This document shows positions 33,420 to 43,878 of a stretch of DNA of 64,000 nucleotides, one piece after another; the first letter of the stretch is position 1; each line of letters opens with the position of its first letter. The stretch covers positions 1,754,501-1,818,500 of the forward strand of contig NZ_CP013659.2 of assembly GCF_001465795.2 (NCBI RefSeq). Reading direction: 5' to 3'. The notes beneath the pieces are model-generated. The model did not search any database. It worked only from the letters and a program-made list of their open reading frames with translations, and had not been told where the DNA came from. The position numbers and the translations under genes are program-made. The stretch is from Planococcus rifietoensis (GTDB lineage: Bacteria > Bacillota > Bacilli > Bacillales_A > Planococcaceae).

Positions 33420-35396
33420 TTAATCTGCGTTTTCATAGTCCACGGTCTCTTCCATAATGATCGTGGCATCCCTGACGATTCGGTAAGAAGCACTGCCGCC
33501 TTCGACAATCTGCATTTCAATCTGGTGTTCGGTCGTTTCCGTAATGGTGAATTCTTCGACGGGTTCGACCATGGTTTGATTCTGGTCCTGAATATAGATG
33601 CGGATTGTCTGCTCGACCGGGTCTTCGCCTTCTTCTGCAGGCTCTGCCGGCTCATAAGGGATTTCCACGGTTTCGACGTAAGTGTTCACCGGAAGTTCTG
33701 CACTGCCAGAAGACAACACGACTTCGATCGTGCTTCCAACCTCAAGCATCTCTCCGCCCGCAACATTCTGCGACAGCACCAATCCCGCTTCCACGGAATC
33801 GGATTCTTCTTCACGGACGATGCGGATATTGAATCCCGATGAACGGGCATACTCGTTTAGCTCCGCTTCCCCGTAGCCGCTCAAATCTTCCACTTCGCGC
33901 ATGTCCGGCCCTTTGCTGACGACGAACTCGACAGCGGTTTCACTGATGATGACTTCGGTACCCGCTTCAGGACTTTGGCTCAAGATCGTACCAGGCGCTT
34001 CATCGGAAAATTCTTCCCGTGAATCGACTGAGGCATAATTTGAGTCTTCAAGCATACGCTGTGCCTGGTCAAGCGAATCGCCAACATAATCGCCGAACTC
34101 GGCCGTTTCTTTGCCCATGCTAATAAATAAGCTGATGCTCGACTCTGGATCGCGCATCTTACCGGCTTCCGGAATGGTGCGGATCACATGATTTTCATCG
34201 ACTTCTTCAGAGAACTGTTCCGACTCTTCTGCGACAACAAAGCCAGCAGCGGTCAGCTCTTCATGCGCCGCTTCCCGTTCCATGCCTGAAACATCCGGCA
34301 CGGCGACTTGCCGCGGCTGGAACAATTCGGGAAAGGCGAATGCCAGAATTAAGCCAATCAATACCAAAGCTGCAATAATCGCCAGGACGATCGGTGTCTT
34401 CTTGCGCTTTTTCTTGCCTGCTGGCTTTTTCGGAGCTTTTTTATCTTCTTGGACCGGCAGCGCCATCGTTTTGGTCGCATCGGCCTGTTCATATGTGCCC
34501 GAATCTTTAATCGCCGGCATGGCGCGGGTTTCCCCTTCGTCTACCGGCACAGCAAATTTCGGTTCGTTGATTCGTTCCGGAGTGAGCGCCGTCGAAAGGT
34601 CTTCCGCCATTTCATCTGCTGAGGCATAGCGGTATTGTGGATTTTTGGCAGTCGCTTTCAATACGATATTTTCAAGGCTTTGCGGCAGGTCCGGTACGGT
34701 TTCTTTCAATGAAGGCGTTTCCGTTTGCAGATGCTTCAAGGCGATAGCCACAGCTGATTCACCTGAAAACGGCAGCTTTCCAGTCAACAATTCATACATG
34801 ACGATGCCGAGCGAATAAATATCGGATTTCTTATTGGCGGTGCCGCCTCTCGCCTGTTCGGGAGACAAGTAATGAACAGTCCCGAGCACCGAGTTGGTCT
34901 GTGTGTAGGAAGTGGCACTCAATGCCATGGCAATGCCAAAATCCGAAATTTTGACGTTGCCGTCTTCGTCCACCAGCACGTTTTGCGGCTTGATATCCCG
35001 GTGGACAATATGGTTGTGGTGGGCATGGGCAAGGGCAGATGCCAATTGCTTCATGATTTCCACAGCGCGTTCCGGTTCAACCGGTGAATGCTTGATGATG
35101 TATTCTTTCAACGTATCTCCAGGTACATACTCCATGACGAGATACGGCAAGTCATTGTCTTCCCCGACATCAAAAATACTGACGATGTTCGGGTGGCCAA
35201 GACTTGTCGAAGACAGCGCTTCCCGTTTAAAGCGGCGGCGCAATTCCTCTTCATTGTTGAAGTCGTAGCGCAGCACTTTGATGGCGACGTCGCGGTCAAG
35301 GATCATATCATGCGCCAAATAAACATTGGACATGCCTCCGCTGCCGATCGCTTCTAGCACCTTATAGCGGCCGTTGATTCGTTTTCCAACTAACAT
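33420..35396 (-). CDS. prkC: PASTA-domain Ser/Thr kinase
   Basis: Membrane kinase sensing muropeptides/lipid II. 658 residues. Kinase domain (about 10-270): GSGGMSNVYLA loop, HRDIKPQNVLV catalytic loop and DFGIAMAL. A juxtamembrane basic patch (KKRKKTP) precedes one membrane helix (about 331-350, IVLAIIAALVLIGLILAFAF). Three PASTA repeats follow (from about 362, 430 and 500), then a Pro/Glu linker and a C-terminal β-rich Ig-like domain. It is two bases after prpC, the cognate phosphatase. Confidence 0.96.
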   Translation of the reverse strand: MLVGKRINGRYKVLEAIGSGGMSNVYLAHDMILDRDVAIKVLRYDFNNEEELRRRFKREALSSTSLGHPNIVSIFDVGEDNDLPYLVMEYVPGDTLKEYIIKHSPVEPERAVEIMKQLASALAHAHHNHIVHRDIKPQNVLVDEDGNVKISDFGIAMALSATSYTQTNSVLGTVHYLSPEQARGGTANKKSDIYSLGIVMYELLTGKLPFSGESAVAIALKHLQTETPSLKETVPDLPQSLENIVLKATAKNPQYRYASADEMAEDLSTALTPERINEPKFAVPVDEGETRAMPAIKDSGTYEQADATKTMALPVQEDKKAPKKPAGKKKRKKTPIVLAIIAALVLIGLILAFAFPELFQPRQVAVPDVSGMEREAAHEELTAAGFVVAEESEQFSEEVDENHVIRTIPEAGKMRDPESSISLFISMGKETAEFGDYVGDSLDQAQRMLEDSNYASVDSREEFSDEAPGTILSQSPEAGTEVIISETAVEFVVSKGPDMREVEDLSGYGEAELNEYARSSGFNIRIVREEESDSVEAGLVLSQNVAGGEMLEVGSTIEVVLSSGSAELPVNTYVETVEIPYEPAEPAEEGEDPVEQTIRIYIQDQNQTMVEPVEEFTITETTEHQIEMQIVEGGSASYRIVRDATIIMEETVDYENAD

Positions 35397-35398
35397 CG

Positions 35399-36148
35399 CT
35401 ACACCTCCTCACCAAGCGCCGTCAACAATACAAATGAAATATTGTCTTCTCCGCCGAGGTCATTGGCCAGCGCAATTAAGGCTTTGCCTTTTTGTGACAA
35501 TGAAGCTTTAGAGCGGACAATCGACGAAATGTCCCGCTCGTTCAATTTATTGCTTAAGCCATCAGTGCATATCAAGAAATAAGAAGTGCCAGCGAGAGAA
35601 AAATGGTGCATTTCCCGCTCGATGTCAGGTTCTGTGCCAAGTGAGCGCAGGATCCAGTTTTTCTTCGGATGATCTTCCGCCTGCTGTTGCGTAATTTCCC
35701 CGTTATCGACCAGCACGTTGACATAGGAATGGTCCCGTGTCACTTGCGCCATCGATGGGCCGATGACATACGCACGGCTGTCGCCGATATGGCACAGCAC
35801 GCAATCATCCTCTTCAATCAATGCGGCGATCAGAGTCGTGCCCATCCCTTTGCATTCACTATGGGTGATGGAATGTTCGTACACAAGCCGGTTGACTTGC
35901 AATACTTGGCCAGACAGCCAGGCCGTCTTTTCTTCTGTGGTCTCGAACCTTGCTCCGTCCGCTTCCATGAATCTTCTGCCGAGTTCATCGACTGTCATCC
36001 GGCTTGCAACGTCTCCTGCATTATGGCCGCCCATGCCATCTGCGACAAGTGCGAGCAACAATCCGCCAGGGCGTTTGAGCACAGCGACGCGGTCTTCATT
36101 GACTTCCCTTTTTCTACCGGTATCGCTTTCAATTACATACTGAAACAA
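35399..36148 (-). CDS. prpC: PP2C-type Ser/Thr phosphatase
   Basis: Dephosphorylates PrkC and its substrates. 249 residues. PP2C metal motifs: ESDTGRKREVNEDR (N-terminal), LVADGMGGHNAGDVAS (about 35-50), CHIGDSRAYVIG, TRDHSYVN, LICTDGLSNKL and GGEDNISFVLL. The start is TTG behind GCGGGGTG. Conserved rsmB-prpC-prkC-rsgA arrangement. Confidence 0.96.
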   Translation of the reverse strand: MFQYVIESDTGRKREVNEDRVAVLKRPGGLLLALVADGMGGHNAGDVASRMTVDELGRRFMEADGARFETTEEKTAWLSGQVLQVNRLVYEHSITHSECKGMGTTLIAALIEEDDCVLCHIGDSRAYVIGPSMAQVTRDHSYVNVLVDNGEITQQQAEDHPKKNWILRSLGTEPDIEREMHHFSLAGTSYFLICTDGLSNKLNERDISSIVRSKASLSQKGKALIALANDLGGEDNISFVLLTALGEEV

Positions 36149-36166
36149 TAGTGTACACCCCGCTTT

Positions 36167-37522
36167 TTAGCTTTCGGCAACTTGGCCGTCGGTTTTTCTG
36201 AAGCTTGCGATAAAAAATCCGTCACTCCCGAAATCCTGCGGGAAGACTTGGACAAATCCTTTGCCTTTGCTCTTGAAAGCAGCAGGCAATTCAGCAGGGA
36301 TCTGTTCCATTTGCGGATGTGTGTTCATGAATTTCTCGGCAGTTCCGCGGTTCTCTTCGGTATCGACCGTACACGTACTGTAGACGAGAATGCCGCCGGG
36401 CTTCAATAGCTTCACCGCTTCATCGAGAAGCGCAAGCTGAATCGTCTGCAAGCGCCCGAAATCATCCGGCGTTTTCGTGTATTTGATATCCGGCTTGCGC
36501 TTGATGACACCAAGCCCGCTGCAAGGTGCGTCCACCAGGATCCGGTCGAATTTTTCTTCGCCGAAGCGCTCGCTGCTTTCACGGCCGTCTCCGACTGTGG
36601 TTTCGATTGTCTGGTGGCCCAAGCGTTTTGCGGTTTCTTCAATCAATTTAACTTTATGGGCGTGCAAATCCATCGCCAGCACCGCCCCATGTCCTTCAAG
36701 CTTTTCGGCGATGTGGGTCGTCTTCCCGCCAGGCGCCGCACACATATCGAGCACGGTCATGCCAGGCTCCACTTGCAGTGCATAAGCCGGCAGCATCGAA
36801 CTTTCATCTTGTATGGTGATGAAGCCTTTTTCGAATGTTTGTGTGCGAACCGGTTGCCCGCCCGTAACGACAAGGCATTCCGGGATGATCTTGCTCGGTT
36901 CGGCAGTCAATCCTTCCGACTCAAGCATTTCGATCACTTGTTCCGGCGTCGCCTGCACGGTATTGACACGCACCGTCTGGAGTGGCGCTTTATTGTTCTC
37001 GAGCGCCATTTCGCGGGTTTTTTGCAAGCCGAATTGTTCCGACCAGCGCTTGATCATCCACGCCGGGTGGCTCGTTTCAATGGAAATCTTTTCGATCGGG
37101 TCGGCGATTTCATTGAATGAACGCACGCCAGACCGCTGGACGGAGCGCAGAATGCCGTTCACCACAGACGCAATGCCCCCATGCCCGCGCCGTTTGGCGA
37201 TTTCCACCGCTTCATTGATGACGGCATGGAACGGGATGCGGTCCAAATAAACGATCTGATAAAGCGATAGGCGCAAAAGCGTCCGTACCCATGGATCGAG
37301 CTTGCCTTTAATATACGGTTCCAAATAATAATCCAAGGTCATTTGATGCTGCAGCGTGCCGTAAGTGATTTCCGTCAATAAGCCTTTGTTTTTGGCGGAA
37401 ATGCCGTAGCTGTCCATCGTTGTATTCAATAAGAGGTTGCTATATGCCTGTTTGTTTTCCACGGCATAGAGAATCGACAATGCTGCATCTCTTACATTGC
37501 CGTGGATTTTTTTGTTTTTCAT
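36167..37522 (-). CDS. rsmB: 16S rRNA (cytosine-967-C5)-methyltransferase
   Basis: SAM-dependent methyltransferase, 451 residues. An N-terminal NusB-like domain (about 1-140) precedes the catalytic domain with [31 protein letters not shown] (about 325-340) and [11 protein letters not shown], which carry the two cysteines of the m5C family. ATG overlaps the fmt stop by four bases. Confidence 0.96.
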   Translation of the reverse strand: MKNKKIHGNVRDAALSILYAVENKQAYSNLLLNTTMDSYGISAKNKGLLTEITYGTLQHQMTLDYYLEPYIKGKLDPWVRTLLRLSLYQIVYLDRIPFHAVINEAVEIAKRRGHGGIASVVNGILRSVQRSGVRSFNEIADPIEKISIETSHPAWMIKRWSEQFGLQKTREMALENNKAPLQTVRVNTVQATPEQVIEMLESEGLTAEPSKIIPECLVVTGGQPVRTQTFEKGFITIQDESSMLPAYALQVEPGMTVLDMCAAPGGKTTHIAEKLEGHGAVLAMDLHAHKVKLIEETAKRLGHQTIETTVGDGRESSERFGEEKFDRILVDAPCSGLGVIKRKPDIKYTKTPDDFGRLQTIQLALLDEAVKLLKPGGILVYSTCTVDTEENRGTAEKFMNTHPQMEQIPAELPAAFKSKGKGFVQVFPQDFGSDGFFIASFRKTDGQVAES

Positions 37523-38451
37523 TCGAATCGGTCCCCTGCCTGTAATTTCGGCCCGCGTAAATAATCTTCAGCCGTCATGCGTTTTTTCCCAGCCGGCTGC
37601 AATTCTTTGATGGCAAGCGCACCTTCGCCGGTTTGGACGATAATGGCATCTTTTGTCAATTCGATGATTTCACCCGGCGCGCCGGTTTTCTGGCTGTCGG
37701 CAATTTCCGTCCACCACAATTTGACATTGGCGTCTGCTAAAGTCGTGAACGCGACCGGCCATGGATGCAACCCGCGCACTTGGTTGTAGAGTTCGCTTGC
37801 GGATTTGTTCCAGTCGATGCGTTCCTGCTCCCGTGAAATATTGCGCGCAAACGTGACACGCTCTTCGTCCTGTGGAGTTCGCGCATTGGTCCCGTCGATG
37901 ATCGACGGCAAGGTTGCTTTCAACAACTCCATTCCTGCCACACTCAATTTCTCGAACATGCTGCCGGTATGGTCCGTTTCTTCGATCGGTACCGATTTTT
38001 GTGAAATGATATCCCCTGCATCCAAACGGTCCACCATATACATGATCGTTACACCAGTTTCTTTTTTGCCGTCAATAATCGCCTGGTGGATCGGTGCACC
38101 GCCGCGGTATTCCGGAAGCAGCGAGGCGTGCACGTTGATGGCGCCCAGTTTCGGGGCTTCGAGTACCGATGTCGGCAAGATTTGCCCGAATGCCGCTGTC
38201 ACGATCAAATCCGGCTTTAGGTCGAGAATTTTTTGCGCTTGTTCTGGATCTTTCAGTTTTTCCGGTTGGTAGACCGGCAATCCAAGTTCCAAGGCTTGCT
38301 CTTTCACCGGCGTCGGCGTCAGGATTTTCTTCCTGCCGACAGGGCGGTCGGGCTGTGTGACGACCGAAACGATATCGTATCCTTCTTCGGCAAGCATCTT
38401 CAGGATCGGAGCCGAAAATGCCGGCGTTCCCATGAAAACAATTTTGGTCAA
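37519..38451 (-). CDS. fmt: Methionyl-tRNA formyltransferase
   Basis: Formylates initiator Met-tRNA using 10-formyl-THF. 310 residues: [16 protein letters not shown] at the N-terminus, [20 protein letters not shown] (catalytic Asn-His, about 105-125), [13 protein letters not shown]. The C-terminal tRNA-binding domain contains [12 protein letters not shown]. Overlaps def and rsmB by four bases each. Confidence 0.97.
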   Translation of the reverse strand: MTKIVFMGTPAFSAPILKMLAEEGYDIVSVVTQPDRPVGRKKILTPTPVKEQALELGLPVYQPEKLKDPEQAQKILDLKPDLIVTAAFGQILPTSVLEAPKLGAINVHASLLPEYRGGAPIHQAIIDGKKETGVTIMYMVDRLDAGDIISQKSVPIEETDHTGSMFEKLSVAGMELLKATLPSIIDGTNARTPQDEERVTFARNISREQERIDWNKSASELYNQVRGLHPWPVAFTTLADANVKLWWTEIADSQKTGAPGEIIELTKDAIIVQTGEGALAIKELQPAGKKRMTAEDYLRGPKLQAGDRFE

Positions 38452-38954
38452 AGCGAATCCTCCTCTTCCTGCTGGCGGATCAGTTCGTCCAATTCTTCTT
38501 GGGTGACATATTTCTCGATTTTGCTCGTGAACAGCACGCCGTCCAAGTGGTCCATTTCATGAAGGATAGCACGCGCTTCGTAACCTTCTGCCTCTAGCTC
38601 ATACCAAGAGCCGTCGCGTTCCTGGGCTTTGATTTTGATGCGGCCGTGGCGCTCGACTTCCCCGAAAATGCCCGGGAAGCTCAAACAGCCTTCGATATCC
38701 GTCTCTTTCCCTTCGAATAGCGCGAGTTCCGGATTGATCATTTCAATCGGCTCCTGCCCTTCTTGGAAATCAACGATCGCGACGCGCAGTGAGACACCTA
38801 TTTGCGGTGCGGCAATGCCGACACCGTCCGCTTCGATCATTGTCTCATGCATATCGTCCAATAAAACAGCGAGCTGACGGTCGAATTCAGTGACCGTCTT
38901 GCAAGGGGTTTCCAATACTTCGTTCGGATGTTTCACAATTTCACGGATTGCCAT
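38448..38954 (-). CDS. def: Peptide deformylase
   Basis: Metalloenzyme removing the formyl group from nascent chains. 168 residues. The three motifs are [20 protein letters not shown] (metal Cys) and [11 protein letters not shown] (HExxH). The compact, E. coli-like length suggests type 1. Overlaps fmt; start 18 bases after the priA stop. Confidence 0.97.
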   Translation of the reverse strand: MAIREIVKHPNEVLETPCKTVTEFDRQLAVLLDDMHETMIEADGVGIAAPQIGVSLRVAIVDFQEGQEPIEMINPELALFEGKETDIEGCLSFPGIFGEVERHGRIKIKAQERDGSWYELEAEGYEARAILHEMDHLDGVLFTSKIEKYVTQEELDELIRQQEEEDSL

Positions 38955-38972
38955 TTCTATTCCTCATTTCTG

Positions 38973-41369
38973 CTACATGACTGTTGTTGGATTCATGTCG
39001 ATGGACAAAGTTGCACCCGTTTTAATCCAGTCGCTGCGGTAGATTTTGATCAATTGCTGCAGCGCTTCAGCCAGCTTCGGTTCATTTTTGTATTTTATCA
39101 AACATTGATAGCGATATCTATTGTTCACACGCGCAATGAGCGATGCGGAAGGCCCGATAATAATGGTTTTGGGCGACAGGCGGTGGCGCAGGTATTCAGT
39201 CATCTGCTGGGCATAGCCCGACACCGTCATCAAATCCTCATGGGTGAACTGGATATTGACGACATAATAATACGGAGGGTATCCGCTCGCCCGCCGCATG
39301 GCCATTTCCTGCTCATAGAATGGTTCGTATAATTGGTCTTTTGCGAGCGTGATCGCATAATGCTCCGGCGTATAGGTCTGCACATACACTTCTCCCGGCA
39401 ATACGTCGCGTCCTGCACGTCCGCTCACTTGCGTCAATAATTGATAGGTTTTCTCAGCTGCCCGGAAATCCGGCAAATGCAAAGTCGTATCCGCTGATAA
39501 GACACCGACCAATGTAATATTCGGGAAATCCAAGCCTTTGGCGATCATTTGCGTGCCGAGGAGAATATCGGCTTTGCCCTCGCCGAATGCTGACAAGATC
39601 TTTTCATGTGCGCCTTTATTGCGGGTCGTATCGACATCCATCCGCAACACGCGCGCATCCGGCACGAGCTTCGCCAGTTCCTCTTCAACTTTTTGGGTCC
39701 CTGTGCCGAAAAAGCGGATATGGTCGCTTTCGCATTCCGGGCAAGTCGTAGGCACGGGTTCATCATAGCCGCAATAATGGCATTTCATGCGTTCGCTCGC
39801 CCGGTGATAGGTTAGCGAAATATCGCAGTTCGGGCATTGCAACACCGTTCCGCAATCGCGGCATAAGACGAATGACGAGTAGCCGCGCTTGTTCAAAAAC
39901 AACACGACTTGCTCTTTCCGCGCCAGGCGCTCCCGTATCGCTTCTGCCAATTCCACAGAAAACATCGACCGGTTGCCGGTGCGCAGCTCTTCGCGCATAT
40001 CGACAATATGAACCTCAGGCAGCGGCTGGTTTTTCGCCCGGTTTTTCAGCGCCAGTAATTCATAGACGCCTTTTTGGGCGCGCGCATACGATTCAAGTGA
40101 TGGCGTCGCGCTTCCAAGAATGACGGGGCATTGATGCTGCTGGCTTCGCCAAATTGCCACATCCCGTGCGTGGTAGCGGGGCGAGTCGTCTTGTTTATAG
40201 CTCGATTCATGCTCTTCGTCGAGGATGATCAAACCAAGATTTTGAAACGGTGCAAAAATCGCCGAACGGGCCCCTACGACGACTTTCACTTCCGCACGCT
40301 GGATTTTTCGCCATTCATCGTATTTTTCCCCTGCCGATAAGCCGCTGTGCAGTACTGCGACTAAATCGCCGAAACGCTCCTTGAAACGGATGGTCATCTG
40401 GGGCGTCAAGGAAATTTCCGGTACGAGCATGATCGCTTCCTTGCCTTCTTCAAGCACTTGGGCGATTGTCTGCAAATAGATCTCCGTTTTTCCGCTGCCG
40501 GTGATGCCGTGAAGCAAAAAGGTATTTTCCGTGTTGAGCGAGGATTGAATAGCATCGAATGCTGTTTGCTGTTCATTCGTCAAATCCAAGGCGATCTTTT
40601 GTTCAATTGCTGTCAGAAGTGAAGGATCCCGGTACGATTCCATAGACGAAAAATTGGCCAAGCCTTTTTCCGCCAATGCATTGATCGTCGGAAGCGAGAC
40701 CCCCGCCTGCTTTTGCAGTTGGGAAGATTCAAAGCTTTGGCCCACATGTTTCAAGAAAAACTCCTGCAGCTTCAATTGCTGCTTGGCGTTCGCTCTTATG
40801 GAAATATTTTCTATATCTTCAGTTGAATCTGTAATATGGACCATGCGTATTTTTTTCACGCCGGTTTTCTGCTGGATGTTCGTATCCGCAAGTACCGTTC
40901 CTTTGTCCATTTCTTTTTTCATCAGCCCATAGACCGCTTCCGCTTCCTGGGCACGGACAAAGTCACGTGTGCCGAAATACGGATGCAGCTCTTTCGGCAG
41001 CTCTTCAATAGCAGCATTCAAAACGAACCGCTTCTCGTATTTCGCGCGAAGTGCTGCTGGTACCATAACTTGCAGGGCATCGATTTCAAAACACACTGTC
41101 TGGCGTTTCATCCATTGTGCAAGCTCGAGCATTTCCCCGTTCAGTACGGGCACGACATCCATCAATTCGTGTATCGGCTTGAGCCGTTTTGGGTCAAATT
41201 CAGACGTTTCTTTGATAGTCGTAATAAAGCCGAGCACTTTGCGATTGCCAAAAGGCACTTTGACGCGCATGCCTGGCTCGGTGAGTGCCTGGAATTTTTC
41301 CGGCACTGCATAATCGAATGGCCGGTCAATCGGATGTGCGGCAACATCGACGATGACTTCGGCAATCAT
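38973..41369 (-). CDS. priA: Primosomal helicase PriA
   Basis: Replication-restart helicase, 798 residues. N-terminal 3'BD (FDYAVPEKFQALTEPGMRV), Walker A GITGSGKTEIYL (about 287-298), DEEH box, and zinc cysteines in CRDCGTVLQCPNCDISL and CHYCG, CPECES. The C-terminal helicase motifs include QVSGRAGR. Overlaps coaBC by four bases. Confidence 0.97.
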   Translation of the reverse strand: MIAEVIVDVAAHPIDRPFDYAVPEKFQALTEPGMRVKVPFGNRKVLGFITTIKETSEFDPKRLKPIHELMDVVPVLNGEMLELAQWMKRQTVCFEIDALQVMVPAALRAKYEKRFVLNAAIEELPKELHPYFGTRDFVRAQEAEAVYGLMKKEMDKGTVLADTNIQQKTGVKKIRMVHITDSTEDIENISIRANAKQQLKLQEFFLKHVGQSFESSQLQKQAGVSLPTINALAEKGLANFSSMESYRDPSLLTAIEQKIALDLTNEQQTAFDAIQSSLNTENTFLLHGITGSGKTEIYLQTIAQVLEEGKEAIMLVPEISLTPQMTIRFKERFGDLVAVLHSGLSAGEKYDEWRKIQRAEVKVVVGARSAIFAPFQNLGLIILDEEHESSYKQDDSPRYHARDVAIWRSQQHQCPVILGSATPSLESYARAQKGVYELLALKNRAKNQPLPEVHIVDMREELRTGNRSMFSVELAEAIRERLARKEQVVLFLNKRGYSSFVLCRDCGTVLQCPNCDISLTYHRASERMKCHYCGYDEPVPTTCPECESDHIRFFGTGTQKVEEELAKLVPDARVLRMDVDTTRNKGAHEKILSAFGEGKADILLGTQMIAKGLDFPNITLVGVLSADTTLHLPDFRAAEKTYQLLTQVSGRAGRDVLPGEVYVQTYTPEHYAITLAKDQLYEPFYEQEMAMRRASGYPPYYYVVNIQFTHEDLMTVSGYAQQMTEYLRHRLSPKTIIIGPSASLIARVNNRYRYQCLIKYKNEPKLAEALQQLIKIYRSDWIKTGATLSIDMNPTTVM

Positions 41370-42565
41370 TTTGCAAATTCCTTTTCAGTGATGAGCGTTA
41401 GCAAATCGAGCGCAAGCGCTTTTTTCGGCATGACCGGGAACGCCCTTTCGAATTCCCCGCGGCCGTAGACCGTCACTGCATTCGTGTCATGGTCAAAGCC
41501 CGCTGAATCCGCGCTGACGTCGTTGGCGATGATATAATCAGCGTTTTTCCGCTCGAGTTTATCTTTGGCATATTTCGCCACATGATCGGTCTCTGCCGCG
41601 AAGCCGACCAGGATTTGATGGCTCTTCAATTGGCCGAGCTGCTGCAAGATATCTACCGTGCGCTCCAGCTCAAGGACCGAATTGCCTTCTTTTTTCTTAA
41701 CCTTTTGCCCCGCGATGGCCGCCGGGCGGTAATCCGCGACAGCTGCTGTCTTGACAACCAAGTCTGCACTGTCGTATTCGCCAAGCACCGCTTCAAGCAT
41801 CTGCTGTGCGCTTTCGACTTGAATGCGTTTGACACCGCTTGGCACCGGCAATGACACCGGGCCGCTGATCAATATCGTCTCAGCACCAAGTTCCGCTGCC
41901 GCTTCTGCCATGGCATAGCCCATCTTGCCGCTTGAAAAGTTCGTCAAAAAACGCACCGGGTCGATTCGTTCCCGAGTCGGCCCAGCCGTCACAACCACTT
42001 TTTTGCCTTTTAACGGCTTGTTTTTCGTGAAATGACCGGCCACCAGTTCAGTGATTTTCTCCGGTTCTTCCAAACGCCCTTTGCCGACATAGCCACAGGC
42101 CAAAAAGCCTTCAGACGGCTCGATGAAACGGATGCCGTCATGATGCAAACGATCGATATTGCGCTTGACTGCGGGATGGTCGTACATATGGACATTCATC
42201 GCAGGCGCGACCCAAATCGGCGCGGTCGTCGCAAGCAACACCGTTGAGACCATATCGTCGCCTAGGCCATTCGCCATTTTAGCGATCATATTGGCGGTCG
42301 CAGGCGCGACGAGCACGAGGTCTGCCCAGTCCGCCAAATCGATATGGGCGATGACTGAAGAATCTTTTTCGTCGAATGTATCAAAATAGACATCGTTTCT
42401 GGACATCACCTGGAATGACAAAGGCTGGACGAATTGCTTCGCTGATTCTGTCATGATGACTTTCACTTCCGCCCCTGCCTGGGACAATTTGCTGACGAGG
42501 GCGACCGCTTTATAGACGGCGATGCCGCCGCTTACACATAATAGGATTTTTCGATTTGCCAACAC
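41366..42565 (-). CDS. coaBC: Bifunctional phosphopantothenoylcysteine decarboxylase/synthase
   Basis: Two steps of CoA synthesis: condensation of phosphopantothenate with cysteine (CoaB) and decarboxylation (CoaC). 399 residues: N-terminal flavoprotein (about 1-180; LLCVSGGIAVYKAVALVSKL, PAMNVHMYDHPAV, ACGYVGKGRL) and C-terminal synthase (about 185-395; VTAGPTRERIDPVRFLTNFS, KMGYAMAE). Start GTG behind AAGGGTG. Confidence 0.97.
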   Translation of the reverse strand: MLANRKILLCVSGGIAVYKAVALVSKLSQAGAEVKVIMTESAKQFVQPLSFQVMSRNDVYFDTFDEKDSSVIAHIDLADWADLVLVAPATANMIAKMANGLGDDMVSTVLLATTAPIWVAPAMNVHMYDHPAVKRNIDRLHHDGIRFIEPSEGFLACGYVGKGRLEEPEKITELVAGHFTKNKPLKGKKVVVTAGPTRERIDPVRFLTNFSSGKMGYAMAEAAAELGAETILISGPVSLPVPSGVKRIQVESAQQMLEAVLGEYDSADLVVKTAAVADYRPAAIAGQKVKKKEGNSVLELERTVDILQQLGQLKSHQILVGFAAETDHVAKYAKDKLERKNADYIIANDVSADSAGFDHDTNAVTVYGRGEFERAFPVMPKKALALDLLTLITEKEFAK

Positions 42566-42592
42566 CGCTAAACACCCTTTCTAAACAACAAA

Positions 42593-42620
42593 CTCCCAAA
42601 GAACAGGTTCGCTCTGGGAG
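42593..42620 (-). terminator. Hairpin after rpoZ
   Basis: CTCCCAAAGAAC (42593-42604) with GTTCGCTCTGGGAG (42607-42620), paired with a bulge. The minus strand continues TTTGTTGTTT. Between rpoZ and coaBC; likely a weak terminator. Confidence 0.55.
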
Positions 42621-42640
42621 TCGTCAATTGAGATCATAAG

Positions 42641-42864
42641 TTAAATTTCGTCTTCGTAAATCGCGGATGCATCTTGCTGAACCGGTGTCAATGCACCAGC
42701 TGCAATCTCTTCAAGCGCTTTTCCAACCGCTTTGTGGGACGTGTAGGAATCCAGTTTTTCATCGCCATGTTCGTGCAATTGGCGTGCTCTCTTGGACGCC
42801 AAAGCGACCAGGGAGTATTTCGAATCGATACGGCTTTTCAATTTATCAACGGATGGGTATAACA

Positions 42865-42865
<1 letters not shown>
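42641..42865 (-). CDS. rpoZ: RNA polymerase omega subunit
   Basis: Small RNAP subunit, 74 residues, with the family N-terminus MLYPSVDKLKSRIDSKYSLV and KRARQL. The start overlaps the gmk stop by one base (TGATG), so it is coupled to gmk. C-terminal acidic tail. Confidence 0.95.
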
Positions 42866-43771
<906 letters not shown>

Positions 43772-43813
43772 CGATGCTTAAGTAATATATTCACGCTTAA
43801 AACTAACTGTCTT

Positions 43814-43819
43814 ATTATA
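43814..43819 (-). promoter_or_regulatory. remA extended -10 promoter
   Basis: Minus-strand TATAAT (43814-43819) preceded by TGn, an extended -10. The -35 region is weak. Starts the remA-gmk-rpoZ unit. Confidence 0.55.
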
Positions 43820-43878
43820 TCATATTCTTCCCTGAAAATGATAAGATGGAACAAAACGATTTGAAAGAGGGATTTTTC

